Below, piece after piece: positions 61,911 through 64,000 of a stretch of DNA of 64,000 bases; the stretch's first letter is position 1; the number at the start of each line of letters is the position of its first letter. This DNA comes from CADEER01 sp965216585 (GTDB lineage: Bacteria; Desulfobacterota; Binatia; HRBIN30; CADEER01). The stretch lies in the NCBI GenBank assembly GCA_965216585.1, contig CBDCGC010000003.1:3534001-3598000 (forward strand). Direction: 5' to 3'. The notes below the pieces were generated by a model, which made no database searches, was not told where the DNA came from, and worked only from the letters and a program-made list of their open reading frames with translations. A program made the position numbers and the translations under genes.

Positions 61911-63242
61911 TCACTGCCGCCGCAGGCGCGCGGCAAAGAACCCGTCCATGCCGTGGCGGTGTGGGAAGGTGCGCAGAAATCCGTCACCGCCGACGAGCTG
62001 GCGCGCCGCCGCCGGCAAATCGCGGCGCCCGTCGTCGATGGCGAAGTCGGGATGCGCGGCCAGGAAGTCGGTGATGCGATGCTCGTTTTCCTGTGCCGCG
62101 ATCGTACACGTCGCGTAGACGAGCGACCCACCGCTGGCGACGTGATCGGCGACGGCGTCGAGGAGGGCCGCCTGCACGCCGGCCAGCTCGCGGAGATGTC
62201 TCGGCTGACGGCGCCAGCGAATTTCCGGATGCTGGCGCAGCGTGCCGAGACCCGAGCAGGGAGCATCGACGACGACGGCGTCGAAGCGGGTGGACGATCG
62301 CAGGGGAGGTTGGCTGGCATCGGCGCAGGCATGCGCAATGTCCCCGCCACTGCGCGCCGCGAGCTGGCGCAGGCGCCGTAGCCCGATGCGGTTGCGGTCG
62401 AGAGCAAGGACGCCGTGGCCGCGTTCGGCAAGGTGCGTGCTCTTGCCACCCGGCGCGGCGCAGGCGTCGAGAACCCCAACCGCCGCGGCTGGCACGAGGT
62501 GGGCGATCAACTGCGAAGCCTCGCCTTGCGCCGTGACCAAACCGCGCTGCCAGAGCGAGAGCGTTTCGATGGGGGCGCTCGAGTGGATTTCGATCCCGTC
62601 CGGACTGTAGGCGGTGGCGGCTGCCTCGCAGCCGTCGTCTTGCAGGGCGGCGATCGCTTGGCTGCGTCCGATGCCGTTGCGGTTGACGCGCAGCACGGTC
62701 GGCGCGGCGCAGTTGTTGGCGGCCAGGAGGAGCTCTGCATCGTCCCGCCCGAGCTCGGCGATCCACGCTTCGACCAACCAGGGCGGGTGTGAGTTGCTCA
62801 CGGCCAGGTGGGCGGCGACGTCGCTTGCCGGTGGCAGGGCGATGCCGTCGCGCTGGCGCAGATAGCGCCGCAAAAGGGCGTTGACGAGTGGGGCGGCGGC
62901 GCCATTTTTGTGGAGCTTGGCGAGCTCGACCGAAGTGTCGACGACGGCGAAGTCGGGCACGCGGTCGAGCTTGACGATCTGGAAGAGCGCCAGCCGGAGC
63001 AGGGTGCGCACCGCCGCCTCCAACCCTTTGGCCGGGCGCTCGAGGCGACCGAGTAGATAGTCGCACAGGCCCTGCCAGCAAAGTGTTCCGTAGACCAGTT
63101 GGGTGGCCAGTCCGCGGTCGCGTTGGTCGAGGTCGGCGGCGCCGAGCGCCCGCGCCAGCTCGGCGTCGGCGAAGGCGCCGCGTTCGACGGCGCGCAGGAC
63201 CAGCCAGGCGAGGTGGCGCGGATCAGTCGCCGGCCCGGCCAA
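61911..63242 (-). CDS. rsmB: 16S rRNA m5C967 methyltransferase RsmB
   Basis: 443 residues from TTG 63242. An N-terminal NusB-like helical domain (LVYGTLCWQGLCDYLL, VKLDRVPDFAVVDTSVELAK in part) and a Rossmann methyltransferase with the SAM loop DACAAPGGKSTHLAERG, the catalytic-loop VVVDAPCSGLGTLRQHPEIRW and YATCTIAAQENE holding the two cysteines of m5C enzymes. The frame is open to 63575, but that overlaps fmt; the start inside the last codons of fmt gives a 20-base overlap. Confidence 0.92.
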   Translation of the reverse strand: MAGPATDPRHLAWLVLRAVERGAFADAELARALGAADLDQRDRGLATQLVYGTLCWQGLCDYLLGRLERPAKGLEAAVRTLLRLALFQIVKLDRVPDFAVVDTSVELAKLHKNGAAAPLVNALLRRYLRQRDGIALPPASDVAAHLAVSNSHPPWLVEAWIAELGRDDAELLLAANNCAAPTVLRVNRNGIGRSQAIAALQDDGCEAAATAYSPDGIEIHSSAPIETLSLWQRGLVTAQGEASQLIAHLVPAAAVGVLDACAAPGGKSTHLAERGHGVLALDRNRIGLRRLRQLAARSGGDIAHACADASQPPLRSSTRFDAVVVDAPCSGLGTLRQHPEIRWRRQPRHLRELAGVQAALLDAVADHVASGGSLVYATCTIAAQENEHRITDFLAAHPDFAIDDGRRDLPAAARQLVGGDGFLRTFPHRHGMDGFFAARLRRQ

Positions 63243-64000
63243 GTCGGCTTCCCGTTTGCAGCGTTCCGCCGCGGCAGAGCTCGCGCGCCGGCATTCGTCT
63301 GCGGCCCTCGACCTGCAGCTCGTGCGCGATGAGAACGCCGTCGCCGGTGGCGATGTCGACGCTGTCGCCGGTGGCGAGGATGGTGCCTGGTGCCGCCGCC
63401 GCATCGATCTGCTCGGCAGTCGCCCGGTGGATCTTGAGCAGCTTGCCGTCGCTGTGTGTAAAAGCGGATGGCCAGGGATGGAAGGCGCGGCAGAGGCGGG
63501 CGATTTCGGCGGCGCCGCGGCGCCAGTCGATGAGGCCGTCGGCCTTGCGGATCTTTGGCGCGAGCGTGTGCGCATCGTCGTCTTGCGGCGCCGGCCGGAG
63601 CTCGCCGCGCTGGTGCAGGTCCAACGCCTCCATCAGACAGGCCGCTCCGATGTGCGACAACCTCTCGGTCAGGCTACCGCCGGTTTCATCGGCACCGATC
63701 GCCGTCGCGCGCTGCAAGAGAACGTCGCCGGTGTCCATTTCTTCGTTCATTTGCATGATCGAGATGCCGGTTTCCGTTTCACCGCGTGCGATCGCCCACT
63801 GGATCGGCGCGGCGCCGCGGTACTTCGGCAACAGGGAGGCGTGCACGTTGATGCAGCCGAAGCGGGGCAGCTCGAGCATCGCGCTGGGCAGAATGCGGCC
63901 GTAGGCGGCGACGACGATGAGGTCGGGACGCCAGTCTTGCAAGTGTTCGGGAAAGGCGCCGCTGCGCAGTTTCGCCGGTTGCTCGACTTCGACGTCGCGC
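63223..64000 (-). CDS. fmt: Methionyl-tRNA formyltransferase (partial, 5' end beyond window)
   Basis: Formylates the initiator Met-tRNA. The visible 258 residues include the formyl-THF site INVHASLLPKYRGAAPIQWA with the catalytic HxSLLP stretch, ETGISIMQMNEEMDTGDVLL with the catalytic Asp, and the C-terminal OB-like domain (RKADGLIDWRRGAAEIARLC). The frame stays open to base 64000, so about 50-60 N-terminal residues are missing. It overlaps rsmB by 20 bases. Confidence 0.95.
   Translation of the reverse strand, partial: RDVEVEQPAKLRSGAFPEHLQDWRPDLIVVAAYGRILPSAMLELPRFGCINVHASLLPKYRGAAPIQWAIARGETETGISIMQMNEEMDTGDVLLQRATAIGADETGGSLTERLSHIGAACLMEALDLHQRGELRPAPQDDDAHTLAPKIRKADGLIDWRRGAAEIARLCRAFHPWPSAFTHSDGKLLKIHRATAEQIDAAAAPGTILATGDSVDIATGDGVLIAHELQVEGRRRMPARELCRGGTLQTGSRLGRAGD

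Overview
The window is a GC-rich, densely packed Gram-negative chromosome segment. LolA, LspA, an outer-membrane barrel, an amtB-glnB-glnA run behind a sigma-54-type promoter and a (1->3) list of ordinary proteobacterial housekeeping genes point to a deltaproteobacterium-like organism. Two adjacent exported proteins start with paired dockerin-like EF-hand modules. From memory that style is frequent in Candidatus Binatota-type genomes, so that lineage is a guess and not a demonstration. The cell should use selenocysteine, because one gene only makes sense with an in-frame TGA read as Sec.

Layout. 1-8.5 kb (minus strand): luciferase-like oxidoreductase, GMC oxidoreductase, FG-GAP protein, a large exported protein with phosphohistidine and ATP-grasp modules in swapped order, an outer-membrane barrel and ssb. 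8.7-13.4 kb (plus): rnj-ftsK-lolA. 13.5-14.6 kb: cytochrome P450 remnant and a VapBC-type toxin-antitoxin pair. 14.6-20.3 kb: yajQ, a hypothetical gene, a DksA/TraR protein, glycerate kinase, queE, a degenerate homoserine-kinase-like protein and folE (queE and folE belong to deazaguanine/queuosine synthesis). 20.3-26.7 kb (minus): an SDR, phnW, and a class V aminotransferase-serA-purA operon with a possible attenuated leader. 27-29 kb (plus): a CPTC thioredoxin-like fusion protein coupled to a UGSC-type selenoprotein. 29.5-35.2 kb: a surface-glycan locus (nucleotidyltransferase, DegT aminotransferase, epimerase, a domain-permuted sugar transferase and a GT2 glycosyltransferase). 35.2-42.3 kb: SDR, MATE transporter, histidine phosphatase, S4 protein, small proteins, XRE regulator, ddl and pgeF. 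42.5-49.1 kb: ileS-lspA, then glnA, glnB and amtB. 49.3-50.1 kb: SH3-like protein and tRNA-Pro(CGG).

50.1-60.0 kb is an accessory island bounded by two perfect 31-bp direct repeats. It holds a small membrane protein, a 2386-residue SpvB/YD-repeat/Rhs protein with a variable tip, a candidate immunity lipoprotein, an orphan duplicated rhs fragment and a 5'-truncated REP-type transposase. Right of it lie a frameshifted NfeD-like gene, a four-helix membrane protein and the conserved fmt-rsmB-rpe run, with fmt cut by the window end.

The most notable observations are the recoded UGSC selenoprotein operon, the Rhs island with its repeat ends, the two domain-permuted proteins, and several structured non-coding elements (covarying hairpin repeats, a G-quadruplex motif, a sigma-54 promoter and an attenuator-like leader). 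All calls come from reading the sequence; no database search was run.
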